Shown: positions 32,155 through 41,478, counted from the stretch's first letter. The stretch is 64,000 bases of DNA from Salivita marina (GCA_038144425.1 JAYQNS010000002.1:124001-188000); one strand, 5' to 3'. A program made the numbers and translations. Notes: generated by a model not told the origin, from the sequence alone.

Positions 32155-33480
32155 ATGGAAGACGTCGAAAAGCTTTCCCAGTCAGAGCGCATGCGCCTTT
32201 CAAATAAAGAGGCCTGGACGCAATGGGCCGTGGACGTGACGAAGAGCCCCTACGATCTGCCTTTAGAGAGCCTCAACCCTGGCCACCCCATGCTTTTCGA
32301 AGCGGACGCCTCCCTGGCTTATTTCGAGCGGCTGCGGAAGGAAGATCCCGTGCATCGCTGCGAGAACAGCCAGTTCGGGCCCTATTGGTCTGTGACGCGC
32401 TACCAAGACATCATGGCCGTGGACACGAACCATAAGGTGTTCTCCTCCGATTCCCGGAAGGGCGGCATCCAGCTCGGGGGCGTCGCGGATCCGGACCCCG
32501 ATCCCACCTTCCACTTGCCCATGTTCATTATGGAAGATCAGCCCAAGCACGATGAGCAGCGCAAGGTGGTGGCGCCCATGTTCACCCAGCGGGAGCTGGC
32601 GCGCCTGGAAGGCCTGATCCGTGAGCGCGCCGTGGCCATCCTTGAAAACGTGCCCGTGGGGGAGACCTTCAACTGGGTTCGCCACGTGTCCGTGGAGCTC
32701 ACCGGGCAAATGCTGGCCACCCTGTTTGACGTGCCCCAGGAGGATCGGCACAAGCTGATTCACTGGTCTGACGTGTCCCAGTCCATCGGCGACCCCGACG
32801 TCTTCGAAACCCCGGAAATGGGCTTTGCGGAGCTGTGGAAGTGCTGGGAATACTTTGATGCTGTCTGGAAGGAGCGGGCCGCGCGCAATCAGCCGGGCTC
32901 GGATCTCATCTCCATGCTGGTGCACGGAGAAGCTACCAAGAACATGCCGCCGAACGAGTACCTTGGCAACGTGCTGCTGCTCATCGTGGGCGGCAACGAC
33001 ACCACTCGGAACTCCATTTCCGGCGGCGTGCTGGCCTTGAACCGCTTCCGCGGCGAATACGACAAGCTCAAGGCCAATCCGGGCCTGGTCCCGGGCATGA
33101 TCCCAGAAATCATCCGTTACCAGTCCCCGGTCGCGCACATGGCGCGGACGGCCATGGAGGATACGGAGCTTGCTGGCAAGCAGATCAAGGCCGGCGACAA
33201 GCTGGCCATGTGGTATGTCTCCGGTAACCGGGACGACAGCCAATTCGAGGCGCCCAACGACTTTCAGATTGAGCGTCCCAATGCCCGAAGCCACGTGGCC
33301 TTTGGCTATGGCATCCACCGCTGCCTCGGCAATCGGCTTGGGGAAATGCAGCTGCGGATCCTCTGGGAAGAGATCATGAACCGCTTCGAAGACATTGAAG
33401 TGGCGGGTGATCCCGTCTACCTGCGTTCCAGCTTCATCCGCGGTATTCGCGAGCTGCCCGTGGTGGTACGCCGGAAGTAG
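32155..33480 (+). CDS. CYP153-family cytochrome P450 (alkane/fatty acid omega-hydroxylase)
   Basis: A 441-residue soluble class I P450. The heme-binding motif is AFGYGIHRCLGNR with the thiolate Cys390, the I-helix oxygen motif is IVGGNDTTRNSISGGVLALN and the E-x-x-R is EIIRYQSP. The N-terminal features, with PVHRCENSQFGPYWSVTRYQDIMAVDTN and FSSDSRKGGIQLGG, match the CYP153A branch, which hydroxylates the terminal carbon of alkanes, fatty acids or cycloalkanes, taking electrons from an adrenodoxin-type ferredoxin and its reductase. RBS AAGGAG precedes the ATG. It stands as a single gene with a strong terminator; a ferredoxin of the right type is at 37.8 kb but not in the same operon, and no reductase is seen. 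Confidence 0.93.
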   Translation: MEDVEKLSQSERMRLSNKEAWTQWAVDVTKSPYDLPLESLNPGHPMLFEADASLAYFERLRKEDPVHRCENSQFGPYWSVTRYQDIMAVDTNHKVFSSDSRKGGIQLGGVADPDPDPTFHLPMFIMEDQPKHDEQRKVVAPMFTQRELARLEGLIRERAVAILENVPVGETFNWVRHVSVELTGQMLATLFDVPQEDRHKLIHWSDVSQSIGDPDVFETPEMGFAELWKCWEYFDAVWKERAARNQPGSDLISMLVHGEATKNMPPNEYLGNVLLLIVGGNDTTRNSISGGVLALNRFRGEYDKLKANPGLVPGMIPEIIRYQSPVAHMARTAMEDTELAGKQIKAGDKLAMWYVSGNRDDSQFEAPNDFQIERPNARSHVAFGYGIHRCLGNRLGEMQLRILWEEIMNRFEDIEVAGDPVYLRSSFIRGIRELPVVVRRK

Positions 33481-33489
33481 GACCCAGAT

Positions 33490-33530
33490 GCGCGAAGCGC
33501 TGGCCTTTTTCCGGCGCTTCGCGTACTTTT
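33490..33530 (+). terminator. Hairpin terminator after the P450 gene
   Basis: CGCGAAGCGC (33491-33500) pairs perfectly with GCGCTTCGCG (33514-33523) and is followed by TACTTTT. The loop is 13 bases and T-rich. Confidence 0.75.
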
Positions 33531-33580
33531 GCGCCCCCGCGTTGGGGCTCCCCGGGTTGTTTGTGGGAGGACCGCTCAAA

Positions 33581-33654
<74 letters not shown>

Positions 33655-33662
33655 CCTTTCTC

Positions 33663-34619
33663 CTACCCCTTCTGCCGCGCCAACTCCTCCTCGATCAGCG
33701 CACGATAGAGCGTCTGGATACGTTGGGTGATGGGCCCCGCGCCGGGCGTGCCGTCGCCAAGAACGATGCCATCGATGCTGTGCACCGGCGTTTGGGCGCC
33801 GAAGGTGCCGGTGAGGAAGGCTTCGTCCGCGCTTAGGGCCTCCTGAAGGGAATAGTTCTTCTCGAAGGCGGGAATACCGTGGCGGCGGCACAGCTCAAGC
33901 ACCTTTCGCCGGGTGATGCCGTTCATGCAGTAGTCCCCGGTGGAGGTCCAGACCTCGCCCCGGCGTACGATAAAAAAGTTGCAGGCGTTGGTGGTGTTCA
34001 CGAAGCCGTGGGGGTCGAGCATGAGGCCTTCGTCGGCGCCGGCGGCTTCCGCTTGTAGGCAGGCCAGCACGCAGTTCAGCTTCGAGTGGGAATTGAACTT
34101 GGGGTCCTGGGCGTGGGGCAGGCCGCGGACCTGGGGCACGGTGGCCAGGCGAATGCCCTGGCTTTGCAGGCCCTCCGCGGGACGGGAATGCTCCGCGATG
34201 ATCACGATGGTGGGGCCGCTCTGGGACAGCTGGGGGTGCTGGAAGGGCCGGCGCTTCGGGCCCCGGGTCACCATGAGCCGGGCGTGGGCATCGTCGGTCA
34301 TGCCGTTGGCCGCGGCGGTGGCTTCGAGGGCGGCGCGAAGGTCTGCCTGGGTCAAGCCGATATCCAGCTTGACCGCTTTGCAGCTATCGAAAAGCCGATC
34401 GAGGTGCTCGTCGAGAAAGGGCCAGACGCCGCCGTGGAGCCGCAGCCCCTCCCACATGCCGTCACCCAGCAAAAAGCCCGAGTCGTAGACCGACACCTTG
34501 GCCTCGGCCCGGGGCACCAGTTCCCCGTTGATCCATATCTTGATGGTCTCGTTCCGAGCGTCTAAGGCCGCATCGTGGGTGCTCAGGCCGCCGGTGGGAT
34601 CGGAAAGGCTTGGGCTCAT
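33663..34619 (-). CDS. Class IV PLP aminotransferase (branched-chain/D-amino-acid type)
   Basis: A 318-residue fold-type IV aminotransferase. The block SVYDSGFLLGDGMWEGLRLHGG marks the family N-terminal domain, the PLP lysine is in FNSHSKLNCVLA, and VNTTNACNFFIV and CMNGITRRKVLELC complete the active site. Such enzymes make or use branched-chain amino acids, D-alanine, or 4-amino-4-deoxychorismate; the motif details do not decide which. Start ATG 34619 overlaps the stop of the NhaC gene upstream by four bases. Confidence 0.85.
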   Translation of the reverse strand: MSPSLSDPTGGLSTHDAALDARNETIKIWINGELVPRAEAKVSVYDSGFLLGDGMWEGLRLHGGVWPFLDEHLDRLFDSCKAVKLDIGLTQADLRAALEATAAANGMTDDAHARLMVTRGPKRRPFQHPQLSQSGPTIVIIAEHSRPAEGLQSQGIRLATVPQVRGLPHAQDPKFNSHSKLNCVLACLQAEAAGADEGLMLDPHGFVNTTNACNFFIVRRGEVWTSTGDYCMNGITRRKVLELCRRHGIPAFEKNYSLQEALSADEAFLTGTFGAQTPVHSIDGIVLGDGTPGAGPITQRIQTLYRALIEEELARQKG

Positions 34620-36100
34620 GGCGTGCGCTCCGCAGCAAAGGTGTTTGGGGGAAGGGCGTCGGCGGTTATGAGCTGGCCCTCGTGGAAAAGTAGATTCTGG
34701 TCCCGGCGCCACCGGGCGACTTCCGCCGCGTCGGCTGGGGGCGTGAAGCGGCCGAGGGCGGCGTACAGCAGATCCAGCACCATGGCGAACCAGTTGGCGA
34801 TGGCAAAGGGCGCGTAGAGCAGCGTTGGTACGCCGAGGGTACTGGTGACGAAGAGCCCCCCGGCGTTCCAGGGAATAAGCGGGGAGGACAGCGTGCCCCC
34901 ATCCTCGAGGGTGCGGGAGAGGTTCACGCCGCTGTACCCCGCGCCTCGGAATACGGGGGCGAAAAGCCGTCCATTCACCGCCAGGGTGACAAAAATGTTG
35001 CTCGCCACATTAAGCCCGAGGGTGGAGAGAAAGGCCGCCGCAAAGAGGCGAAAGCGGCTGTGCAGGCGATGGATGAGGGCGTTCAGAATGCGATCGAGGC
35101 ATCCCGTGGCTTCGAGGAGGCCGCCGAAAATCATCGAGACGAAGATCAAGAGGATCACCCAGGTCATGGACAGAAGCCCGCCCTTGGCAAGGAGCGTATC
35201 CACCAGCGGTTCTCCCGTAGATGGTTGGTAGCCTTCCATCAGCGTCCGTAAGAGCGTGGCGACTGTTGCGTCCTGAATGAGCCAGGCGACGAGGGCGCCA
35301 GCGATCACCCCGGAAAAGATGCCTGGCAGGGCGGGCATGCGAAGAAGTGCGGCCGCAAGTACCACCGCGGGCGGCAGGGCCAGCAGGGGATGGAAGACGA
35401 AATGCGATTCCAGCGTCGCGCGCAGCAGCGCCACCGTGCTGTCGTCTAGGGCGCCGCCGGCGCTGCGACCCAGGAGGCCGTAGGCGCGTAGCGCCACGAG
35501 GAAGGCTGGTAGCGTGGTCGGCAGCAGGTTCCGGATATGGGCGTAGAGGTCCGTGCCCACCATGGCTGCGGAAAAGTTGGTGCTGTCAGACAAAGGCGAG
35601 AGCTTATCCCCGAACCAGGCGCCGGAGACCACGGCGCCGGCGGTCATGGCGGCGGGAATGCCTAGGCTTTCTCCCGCGCCTAGGAGGGCCAGGCCCAGGG
35701 TGCCCACCGTGCCCCAGGAGGTGCCCACGAGCAGGGAAACCATGGCGCAGGCCAGGCAGGCCACGGGCAGGAAGAGGGCCGGATCAAGCAGAGCCAGGGC
35801 CGCGAGGGTCAGCCAGGGCACGGTGCCGCAGAGGATCCAGGTGCCAATGAGGAGGCCCACGGTCAGCATGATCCCCATCACCGGAACGGCACTGCCCACG
35901 GCCTGAGCCATGGCCTTTTCCATGGCCTGCCAGCGGTGGCCCCGAAGGCTCCCGAGGGCGGCGGTGATGGCAATGCCGAAAATAATGGGCACGTGGGGCG
36001 GTCCGCCCCCGGCTACGCGTAGCTGGTAGGTTAAGAGGCCCAGAGTCAGGACAATGGGGGCCCAGGCGCCAAGAAGCGAAGGCGGTTTAAGGCTGTGCAC
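34616..36100 (-). CDS. NhaC-family Na+/H+ antiporter
   Basis: A 494-residue membrane protein with about 12 helices and the NhaC signature GTSWGTVGTLGLALLGAGESLGIPAAMTAGAVVSGAWFGDKLSPLSDSTNFSAAMVGTDLYAHI. The SDS/N segment is typical of the transport site. It exchanges Na+ (or an organic cation) for H+ across the inner membrane, and some members exchange malate and lactate. It is co-directional with the aminotransferase and overlaps it. Start ATG 36100. Confidence 0.9.
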   Translation of the reverse strand: MHSLKPPSLLGAWAPIVLTLGLLTYQLRVAGGGPPHVPIIFGIAITAALGSLRGHRWQAMEKAMAQAVGSAVPVMGIMLTVGLLIGTWILCGTVPWLTLAALALLDPALFLPVACLACAMVSLLVGTSWGTVGTLGLALLGAGESLGIPAAMTAGAVVSGAWFGDKLSPLSDSTNFSAAMVGTDLYAHIRNLLPTTLPAFLVALRAYGLLGRSAGGALDDSTVALLRATLESHFVFHPLLALPPAVVLAAALLRMPALPGIFSGVIAGALVAWLIQDATVATLLRTLMEGYQPSTGEPLVDTLLAKGGLLSMTWVILLIFVSMIFGGLLEATGCLDRILNALIHRLHSRFRLFAAAFLSTLGLNVASNIFVTLAVNGRLFAPVFRGAGYSGVNLSRTLEDGGTLSSPLIPWNAGGLFVTSTLGVPTLLYAPFAIANWFAMVLDLLYAALGRFTPPADAAEVARWRRDQNLLFHEGQLITADALPPNTFAAERTP

Positions 36101-36231
36101 GGCGATGTTCCTTGGCCCCGGAAGCCTTGAGTATACGAGCCTCCAAGGCCCGCTGGCCTTTTTTCCGGCCCTCCCTTACCGTCAAGGCTGCGCGGCTCGC
36201 GCGATCGATTCTGCCTACGAGGAAGTTCGAC

Positions 36232-36810
36232 ATGGTTCTCCCTGCGAGTATTCAAAAGCTTATCCGGGCCTTGCTGCTCCTCGGAGCTGTGCTGGCGCTT
36301 CCCGCCCTGGCTTCGGTCGAAGAGATCGTAGGTTTCAAGCGCTATAGCGATACCTTTTCCAGCGCCGGCCAGCCAACGGTGGAGCAGCTCCCAGCCATCA
36401 AGGCAGCCGGCTTTGAACGCATCATCTATCTGGCCTTCAGCGATAACCCCGGGGCGCTTCCGGACGAGGACCGCCTCGCCTTCGCCCAGGGTTTAGGCTT
36501 TGCCCATCTGGCTGTGGATTTTGCGAATCCTGCGGTGGCAGATTTCCGCGCCTTTGCGGGACTCATGGCAGCGCGGCCCGACGCGCCTACGCTGGTGCAT
36601 TGCCAGGTGAATTACCGCGCTTCGGCCTTCTCGGCCCTCTATCGGATTATTTACCTTGGGGTGCCGGCGGAAGAGGCCTTCGCCGCCATGGGAACGGTCT
36701 GGGATCCCCAGGACCATCCCCAGTGGATCGATTTCATTCGAGCCGTGCTTGCGGACGCGGGGCGCCTCGACGCCTGCGGCCCCTGCGAGCGCGCTGACCA
36801 AAAGTCCTGA
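36232..36810 (+). CDS. Exported protein tyrosine phosphatase-like protein (DUF442-like)
   Basis: A 192-residue protein with a signal peptide (LIRALLLLGAVLALPALAS). The mature part begins with GFKRYSDTFSSAGQPTVEQLPAIKAAGFERIIYLAF, the usual opening of beta-lactamase-hydrolase-like phosphatases, and has TLVHCQVNYRASAF where the active site should be. This spells H-C-x4-R, one residue shorter than the canonical C-x5-R loop, as in the DUF442 branch. The start ATG 36232 has GAGGAAG upstream. It is followed after 16 bases by a dienelactone hydrolase on the same strand. Confidence 0.8.
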   Translation: MVLPASIQKLIRALLLLGAVLALPALASVEEIVGFKRYSDTFSSAGQPTVEQLPAIKAAGFERIIYLAFSDNPGALPDEDRLAFAQGLGFAHLAVDFANPAVADFRAFAGLMAARPDAPTLVHCQVNYRASAFSALYRIIYLGVPAEEAFAAMGTVWDPQDHPQWIDFIRAVLADAGRLDACGPCERADQKS

Positions 36811-36826
36811 GCCAGGAGCCCTCATC

Positions 36827-37702
36827 ATGTGTGATCAAGACACCCTAGAAGACGGGCGGCGCTATGAGGCGGCCGCGGCCCTGTCGCGGCGCCGCTTCTC
36901 CGCCCTGTCCCTCGGCGCGGCGCTGGCCCTGACTCTCCCCGCTTCGGTGCGGGCGGCGCCGGTGCAGACGCGGCGCGTGGTGATTCCTGGGGCCGACGGC
37001 CCTTGCGACGCCGTATTTTCCGCGCCGACCACTGGGTCCGCCCCGGCGGTCTTGGTGTGGCCCGATATTCTCGGCTTACGCCCGGCTTTCGAAACCATGG
37101 GGCAGCGCCTTGCCGAAGCAGGCTATGCGGTGCTGACGGTAAATCCTTACTACCGTAGAGCCCCTGCGCCGGTGGTGCAGGCCGGGGCTCAGTTTGGGCA
37201 GGAGGCGGTACGGGCGCGGGTCCTACCCCTCTTTCGCAGCTTGAGCGCGGAAACAACCATGGCGGATGCAAGGGCCTTCGTGGATTTCCTTGATGCCCAG
37301 CCCGAGGTGGATAGCGCAAAGCCCGTGGGTACCACGGGCTACTGCATGGGCGGCCCCATGGTATTGCAAAGCGCTGCGGCGCGGGCCGATCGCATCAAGG
37401 CTGGCGCCACCTTCCATGGGTCTCGCATGGTCGCGGAGGGAGAGGGTAGCCCCCACCACCTGATTGCGCAGAGCGACGCGCGCTTTCTTATGGCGATTGC
37501 CGAAAACGACGATGCCCGGGCGCCGGAGGATAAGTCCGTGCTGAGGGCGGCGCTGGAAGCAGCGGGCCGTCCGCACGAAGTGGAGGTCTACGCCGGTGCG
37601 AGCCACGGCTGGTGCGCCATCGATTCCGCCGTGTACCACCCGGAGCTCGCCGCCCGCGCCTTCTGGCGCCTCCTCGACACCTTTAAGGTCGCGCTGGCCT
37701 AG
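36827..37702 (+). CDS. Dienelactone hydrolase family protein, Tat-exported
   Basis: A 291-residue alpha/beta hydrolase. The N-terminus has a twin-arginine signal (ALSRRRFSALSLGAALALTLP). The catalytic Cys is in GTTGYCMGG, the Asp in AIAENDDARAP and the His in VYAGASHGW, exactly the dienelactone hydrolase triad. Substrates of the family are lactones and related esters. It follows the PTP-like gene by 16 bases and probably shares its transcript. The export signal sets it apart from the cytosolic aromatic-pathway members. Confidence 0.87.
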   Translation: MCDQDTLEDGRRYEAAAALSRRRFSALSLGAALALTLPASVRAAPVQTRRVVIPGADGPCDAVFSAPTTGSAPAVLVWPDILGLRPAFETMGQRLAEAGYAVLTVNPYYRRAPAPVVQAGAQFGQEAVRARVLPLFRSLSAETTMADARAFVDFLDAQPEVDSAKPVGTTGYCMGGPMVLQSAAARADRIKAGATFHGSRMVAEGEGSPHHLIAQSDARFLMAIAENDDARAPEDKSVLRAALEAAGRPHEVEVYAGASHGWCAIDSAVYHPELAARAFWRLLDTFKVALA

Positions 37703-37815
37703 GGCTGACGTGAAAAAACGTCCCCTGGGGTAGACACGGGGGCAAAAGGTGAGGCTAGAATCACGTTTTGCAGCGTTCGGGCCATCGGGGTCCGACACAC
37801 ACTAAGGGATTCACT

Positions 37816-38136
37816 ATGTCCAAGCTGATCTTCATCACCCACGACGGCGCGCGGCATGAGCTTGATGGCACGGAAGGAATTTCCGTGATGGAAAATGCTG
37901 TGCAGAATGGCGTGCCGGGGATTGACGCGGACTGCGGCGGACAGTGCTCCTGCGCCACCTGCCACGTGTTCGTGGAAGAGGCTTGGGCCGACAAGTGCGG
38001 CGGTCTTGAGGATATGGAAGAGTCCATGCTGGATCTCAACCCCGAGCGCCAGCCCACCTCCCGCCTGTCCTGCCAGATTATCTACACCGATGCCCTTGAC
38101 GGGCTGACGGTGCACATCCCGGAGTTCCAGGGCTAA
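37816..38136 (+). CDS. Adrenodoxin-type [2Fe-2S] ferredoxin
   Basis: A 106-residue soluble electron carrier. The cluster-binding cysteines are in DADCGGQCSCATCHVFVEEAW with a fourth cysteine in SRLSCQIIYT. The variant (C-x5-C-x2-C) is that of putidaredoxin/adrenodoxin-like ferredoxins that feed bacterial class I P450s, and CYP153 enzymes use this type. A terminator follows. It lies 4.3 kb from the P450 gene and its own promoter region is short, so pairing with CYP153 is inference from type, not from operon structure. Confidence 0.92.
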   Translation: MSKLIFITHDGARHELDGTEGISVMENAVQNGVPGIDADCGGQCSCATCHVFVEEAWADKCGGLEDMEESMLDLNPERQPTSRLSCQIIYTDALDGLTVHIPEFQG

Positions 38137-38147
38137 GCACCCCTCGG

Positions 38148-38173
38148 AAGGCCCGGGTTCTCCGGGCCTTTCT
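38148..38173. terminator. Terminator after the ferredoxin gene
   Basis: AAGGCCCGG (38148-38156) pairs with CCGGGCCTTT around a short loop and is followed by TTTCT on the plus strand. It also faces the convergent UbiA-type gene. Confidence 0.8.
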
Positions 38174-39206
38174 AAACCACCGAGCTCAGCAGAAGGCCCA
38201 GCAACAGCAGGGGCCCGAAGCGGCGCGTGTGGTCGAAGCCGTAGGCAACAAACCACAGGGGCCACTGGGCTTCCGAGACCCCTTCGGGCCGGCTTTCCGG
38301 CCGGGGCGCACGCGTGCATTGCACGAGGCGCCAAGCGCTGGGCAGGCTGAGCAGGGCCAGCAGGGTTGGCCACGGCAGGTGGCCCGTCACGCAGGCCAGG
38401 ATCAACACCGGAAATTGAAGCACCGTGAAGGCAGCCAGCACGCCCCGGGAAGCGCGCTCCCCGAGGCGCACCGGCAGGGTTCGCACGGCCTTTTTCCGAT
38501 CCAGGTCAGCCTTATCGATGTGCTTTCCGAAAATGACAATGGAGGGCCCCAAGCCCAAGAGTACGCTAAGCGTTAGGCCGCCAAGGCTAAGCGTCTCTGC
38601 AATAGCGTACTGCGTGCCCAGCACCATAAGCGGCCCCCAAACCCAGAACACGGCCCCTTCCCCCAGGCCCCACTGCTTCATGGGCCAGGTGTAGAACAGC
38701 AGGCACAGCGCCCCAGGCAGGAGGGGCCAGAGCAGCCCCGGACCCCGAAGGGCGAGCAGCGCAATGGCCACGAGCGCCGCGGCGCCGCCGGTGACGACCA
38801 GCACCCGGAAGAACGCAGTCTTACTAATCAGCCCCTGCTCAAGGGCGTGGACCCCGTAGCGATTCCGGAAGTAGTTGCCCTTATCGAGGCCCCGGTGGCT
38901 ATCGGTGGCGTCGTTCAGCAGATTATTCGTGGCATGGGCCAGCAACAGCCCGAGGACCGTGAGCCCCCAGAGCATGGGGTCGGGGTAGGGACCGAGACCA
39001 TGCTGCGCTTCATGAAGGGTAAGAAGCCCGGCGCCCGCAGCGGAAGAGAAGGTCATCACCAGCACCGGCGCGCGAATCATCACCAGCCAGCGAATCCAAA
39101 GGGCCGTGCTGTCCCAGCGCGTTTGCTCTGCGCGGGGCATGGCCGTGAGGGCTTCTCGAAGCGAGAGCCCACCGTCGGCTGCGAGCGCAGCCTTCGAGGT
39201 TGTCAT
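38172..39206 (-). CDS. UbiA-family prenyltransferase
   Basis: A 344-residue membrane protein with about nine helices. The prenyl-diphosphate-binding aspartates lie in NNLLNDATDSHRGLDKG (residues 94-110) and again in HIDKADLDRKK. The family attaches isoprenoid tails to aromatic rings or other acceptors, as in ubiquinone or menaquinone synthesis. The sequence resembles MenA-type octaprenyltransferases in the first motif. It is the only gene of its type here and its acceptor is unknown. The ATG lies directly beyond a hairpin next to the malate synthase gene. Confidence 0.86.
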   Translation of the reverse strand: MTTSKAALAADGGLSLREALTAMPRAEQTRWDSTALWIRWLVMIRAPVLVMTFSSAAGAGLLTLHEAQHGLGPYPDPMLWGLTVLGLLLAHATNNLLNDATDSHRGLDKGNYFRNRYGVHALEQGLISKTAFFRVLVVTGGAAALVAIALLALRGPGLLWPLLPGALCLLFYTWPMKQWGLGEGAVFWVWGPLMVLGTQYAIAETLSLGGLTLSVLLGLGPSIVIFGKHIDKADLDRKKAVRTLPVRLGERASRGVLAAFTVLQFPVLILACVTGHLPWPTLLALLSLPSAWRLVQCTRAPRPESRPEGVSEAQWPLWFVAYGFDHTRRFGPLLLLGLLLSSVV

Positions 39207-39244
39207 GAATCAATCCCTAAACCGCGCTGGAAAGCCGCGGTTAT

Positions 39245-39276
39245 CCCCCATCCCAGCGATGAGCATGGGATGGGGG
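39245..39276 (-). other. Long GC-rich hairpin downstream of glcB
   Basis: CCCCCATCCCA (39245-39255) pairs with TGGGATGGGGG (39266-39276) around a ten-base loop. There is no T run after it, so it is a possible factor-dependent terminator or mRNA-stabilising hairpin at the 3' end of glcB. Confidence 0.5.
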
Positions 39277-39297
39277 CGGGGTGAGGTCAAGGGCTGA

Positions 39298-41478
39298 TCA
39301 GCCGCCCGCGGCGACCTTGGCCTTGAACTCCCGGCGGCGACGCATGAGCGTGGCCTCCGTGTAGCCGTTTGGCTCCTTCACGCCGTCGAAGATGAGGTCC
39401 ATGGCCGCCTGGAAGGCTACGGAGTCTTCGAAGTTCGGGGCCATGGGTCGGTAGGCTGCGTCCCCTTCGTTCTGCCGATCGACGATGTCTGCCATGCGCT
39501 GCATGGTTTCCACCACCTGCTGCTTATCCACCAGGCCGTGGAGCAGCCAGTTGGCAATATGCTGGCTGGAGATGCGCAGCGTGGCCCGGTCTTCCATGAG
39601 GCCCACATCATTGATGTCCGGCACCTTGGAGCAGCCCACGCCCTGTTCTACCCAGCGCACCACGTAGCCGAGGATGCCCTGCGCGTTATTGTCGAGCTCC
39701 CGCTGGCGCTCTTCGGCGCTGAGAGCCCGGTCCCCGAGGAGGGGCGGAGACAGAATGGCTTCGAGGGCCGCGGGGGTGCGCTTTGCAATCTCGTCCTGCC
39801 GCGCCCGCACGTCCACCTGGTGGTAGTGAAGGGCGTGGAGCGTGGCCGCCGTAGGGGAGGGGACCCAGGCACAGTTGGCGCCCGCTTCCGGGTGAGCCGC
39901 CTTCGCCGCCATCATGCCCGCCATCTCGTCGGGCATGGCCCACATGCCCTTGCCGATTTGCGCGTGCCCCGCGAGGCCGCAGGCCAGGCCCATGTCCACG
40001 TTCCAATCTTCGTAGGCGAGCATCCACCGCGCCCCTTTGATTTCGGGCTTGGGGATCATGGCGCCGGCGCGCATGTGGGTGTGGATTTCATCGCCCGTGC
40101 GATCCAGGAAGCCCGTGTTGATGAAGATGACCCGTTCCTGGGCGGCCTCAATGCAAGCTTTCAGGTTAACCGTGGTGCGGCGTTCCTCGTCCATGATGCC
40201 GATCTTCAGGGTGTTCGGCGCCAGCCCCAGCACCGCTTCAATGCGGGAGAAGAGGTGCACGGAAAGGGCCACCTCTTCCGGCCCATGCTGCTTGGGCTTC
40301 ACGATGTATACGCTGCCCGCGCGGCTGTTGCGCAGGGACCCCGTCCCCTTCAGGTCGTGTATGGCGGCCAGCGCTGTGATCATGCCGTCCACAAAGGTTT
40401 CCGGGACCGCTTCCCCGGCGTCCGTAGTCACCATTTCCGTCATGACGTGGGCGCCCACATTTCGCACCAGCAGGAGGCTTCGGCCGTGAAGGGTAAGGTC
40501 ACCGCCCTGGGGGGCCTGGTAGCTACGGTCCGGGTTCATGCGCCGCTCGAGCGTTTCCCCGCCCTTGTTGAAGGCGACGGAAAGGGTGCCCTTCATGATG
40601 CCGCACCAGTTGCGGTAGACCTGCACCTTGTCGGCCGCGTCCACGGCGGCGACGGAATCCTCGCAGTCCATGATGGTGCTGATGGCCGATTCGAGGGCGA
40701 TGTCCTTAATGCCAGCCTTATGCTGCGCACCGATGGCGTCGCTCGGGTCGATGAGCAGATCGGCGTGGAGGCCGTGGTGCTGAAGGAGCACCTGGGCGAG
40801 GCGGTCGCCGTCCCGGTTGAAGCCCACGAAGGCGTCGCCGTTGGCGAGGGCCGTGGCGCCCTGAGCGCCCGTGAGCTGAAGCTGCCCGTCGTCCACGGCG
40901 AGGCTTTCTACCCCCGCCCAGCTCCCGGCGGTTAGGGGGAAGACTTCATCGAGCCAGGCGTTGGCGCGCTCGATGACCAAGGCGCCGCGGGCCGGGTTAT
41001 AGCCCTTGCCCTTTTCCGTGCCTTCACCCTCGGGAATGAGGTCCGTGCCGTAAAAGGCATCGTAGAGGCTGCCCCAGCGGGCGTTGGCGGCATTCAGCGC
41101 GTAGCGGGCGTTGTCCACCGGCACCACCAGCTGGGGCCCCGCGAGTTGAGCGATCTCTGGATCGACGTTGGCCGTGCTGACCTTGAAGGGCGCCGGTGTC
41201 GGCACGATATAGCCGATCTCGGCGAGAAAGGTCTGCTGGGCCGCTGGGTCCGCGGCGCGGTTCGGGTCTGCCTCAAGCCAGGCATCGATTTGCGCTTGGA
41301 GCGCATCGCGCTTCGCGAGGCAGGCCGCGTTTTGCGGGGCGAGGTCGCGGATGATCGCGCCGAGGCCCGCCCAGAGGTGTTCCGGGTCGACGCCCGTGCC
41401 CGGTGCAATTTCATCGCGAACCAAGGCGAAAAGTTCTGCGGCAATCTTGAGGCCGCCGACGTTGACGGTTTCAGTCAT
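39298..41478 (-). CDS. glcB: Malate synthase G
   Basis: A 726-residue enzyme that condenses glyoxylate and acetyl-CoA to malate, letting the cell grow on acetate and fatty acids. The length matches GlcB-type malate synthases (about 720 residues), which are monomeric and longer than malate synthase A. Conserved segments include SAISTIMDCEDSVAAVDAADK, the acid residues in IGIMDEERRTTVNLKACI and the C-terminal MRRRREFKAKV. It stands alone, without aceA or glc genes nearby. The start ATG 41478 has GGTAGGTCATC upstream. It supports the idea of a lipid-degrading lifestyle. Confidence 0.96.
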   Translation of the reverse strand: MTETVNVGGLKIAAELFALVRDEIAPGTGVDPEHLWAGLGAIIRDLAPQNAACLAKRDALQAQIDAWLEADPNRAADPAAQQTFLAEIGYIVPTPAPFKVSTANVDPEIAQLAGPQLVVPVDNARYALNAANARWGSLYDAFYGTDLIPEGEGTEKGKGYNPARGALVIERANAWLDEVFPLTAGSWAGVESLAVDDGQLQLTGAQGATALANGDAFVGFNRDGDRLAQVLLQHHGLHADLLIDPSDAIGAQHKAGIKDIALESAISTIMDCEDSVAAVDAADKVQVYRNWCGIMKGTLSVAFNKGGETLERRMNPDRSYQAPQGGDLTLHGRSLLLVRNVGAHVMTEMVTTDAGEAVPETFVDGMITALAAIHDLKGTGSLRNSRAGSVYIVKPKQHGPEEVALSVHLFSRIEAVLGLAPNTLKIGIMDEERRTTVNLKACIEAAQERVIFINTGFLDRTGDEIHTHMRAGAMIPKPEIKGARWMLAYEDWNVDMGLACGLAGHAQIGKGMWAMPDEMAGMMAAKAAHPEAGANCAWVPSPTAATLHALHYHQVDVRARQDEIAKRTPAALEAILSPPLLGDRALSAEERQRELDNNAQGILGYVVRWVEQGVGCSKVPDINDVGLMEDRATLRISSQHIANWLLHGLVDKQQVVETMQRMADIVDRQNEGDAAYRPMAPNFEDSVAFQAAMDLIFDGVKEPNGYTEATLMRRRREFKAKVAAGG

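Noticed and set aside
39538..40935. 465-residue plus-strand frame opposite malate synthase G
   Set aside because: Antisense shadow. The glcB frame has full family motifs; this one does not.
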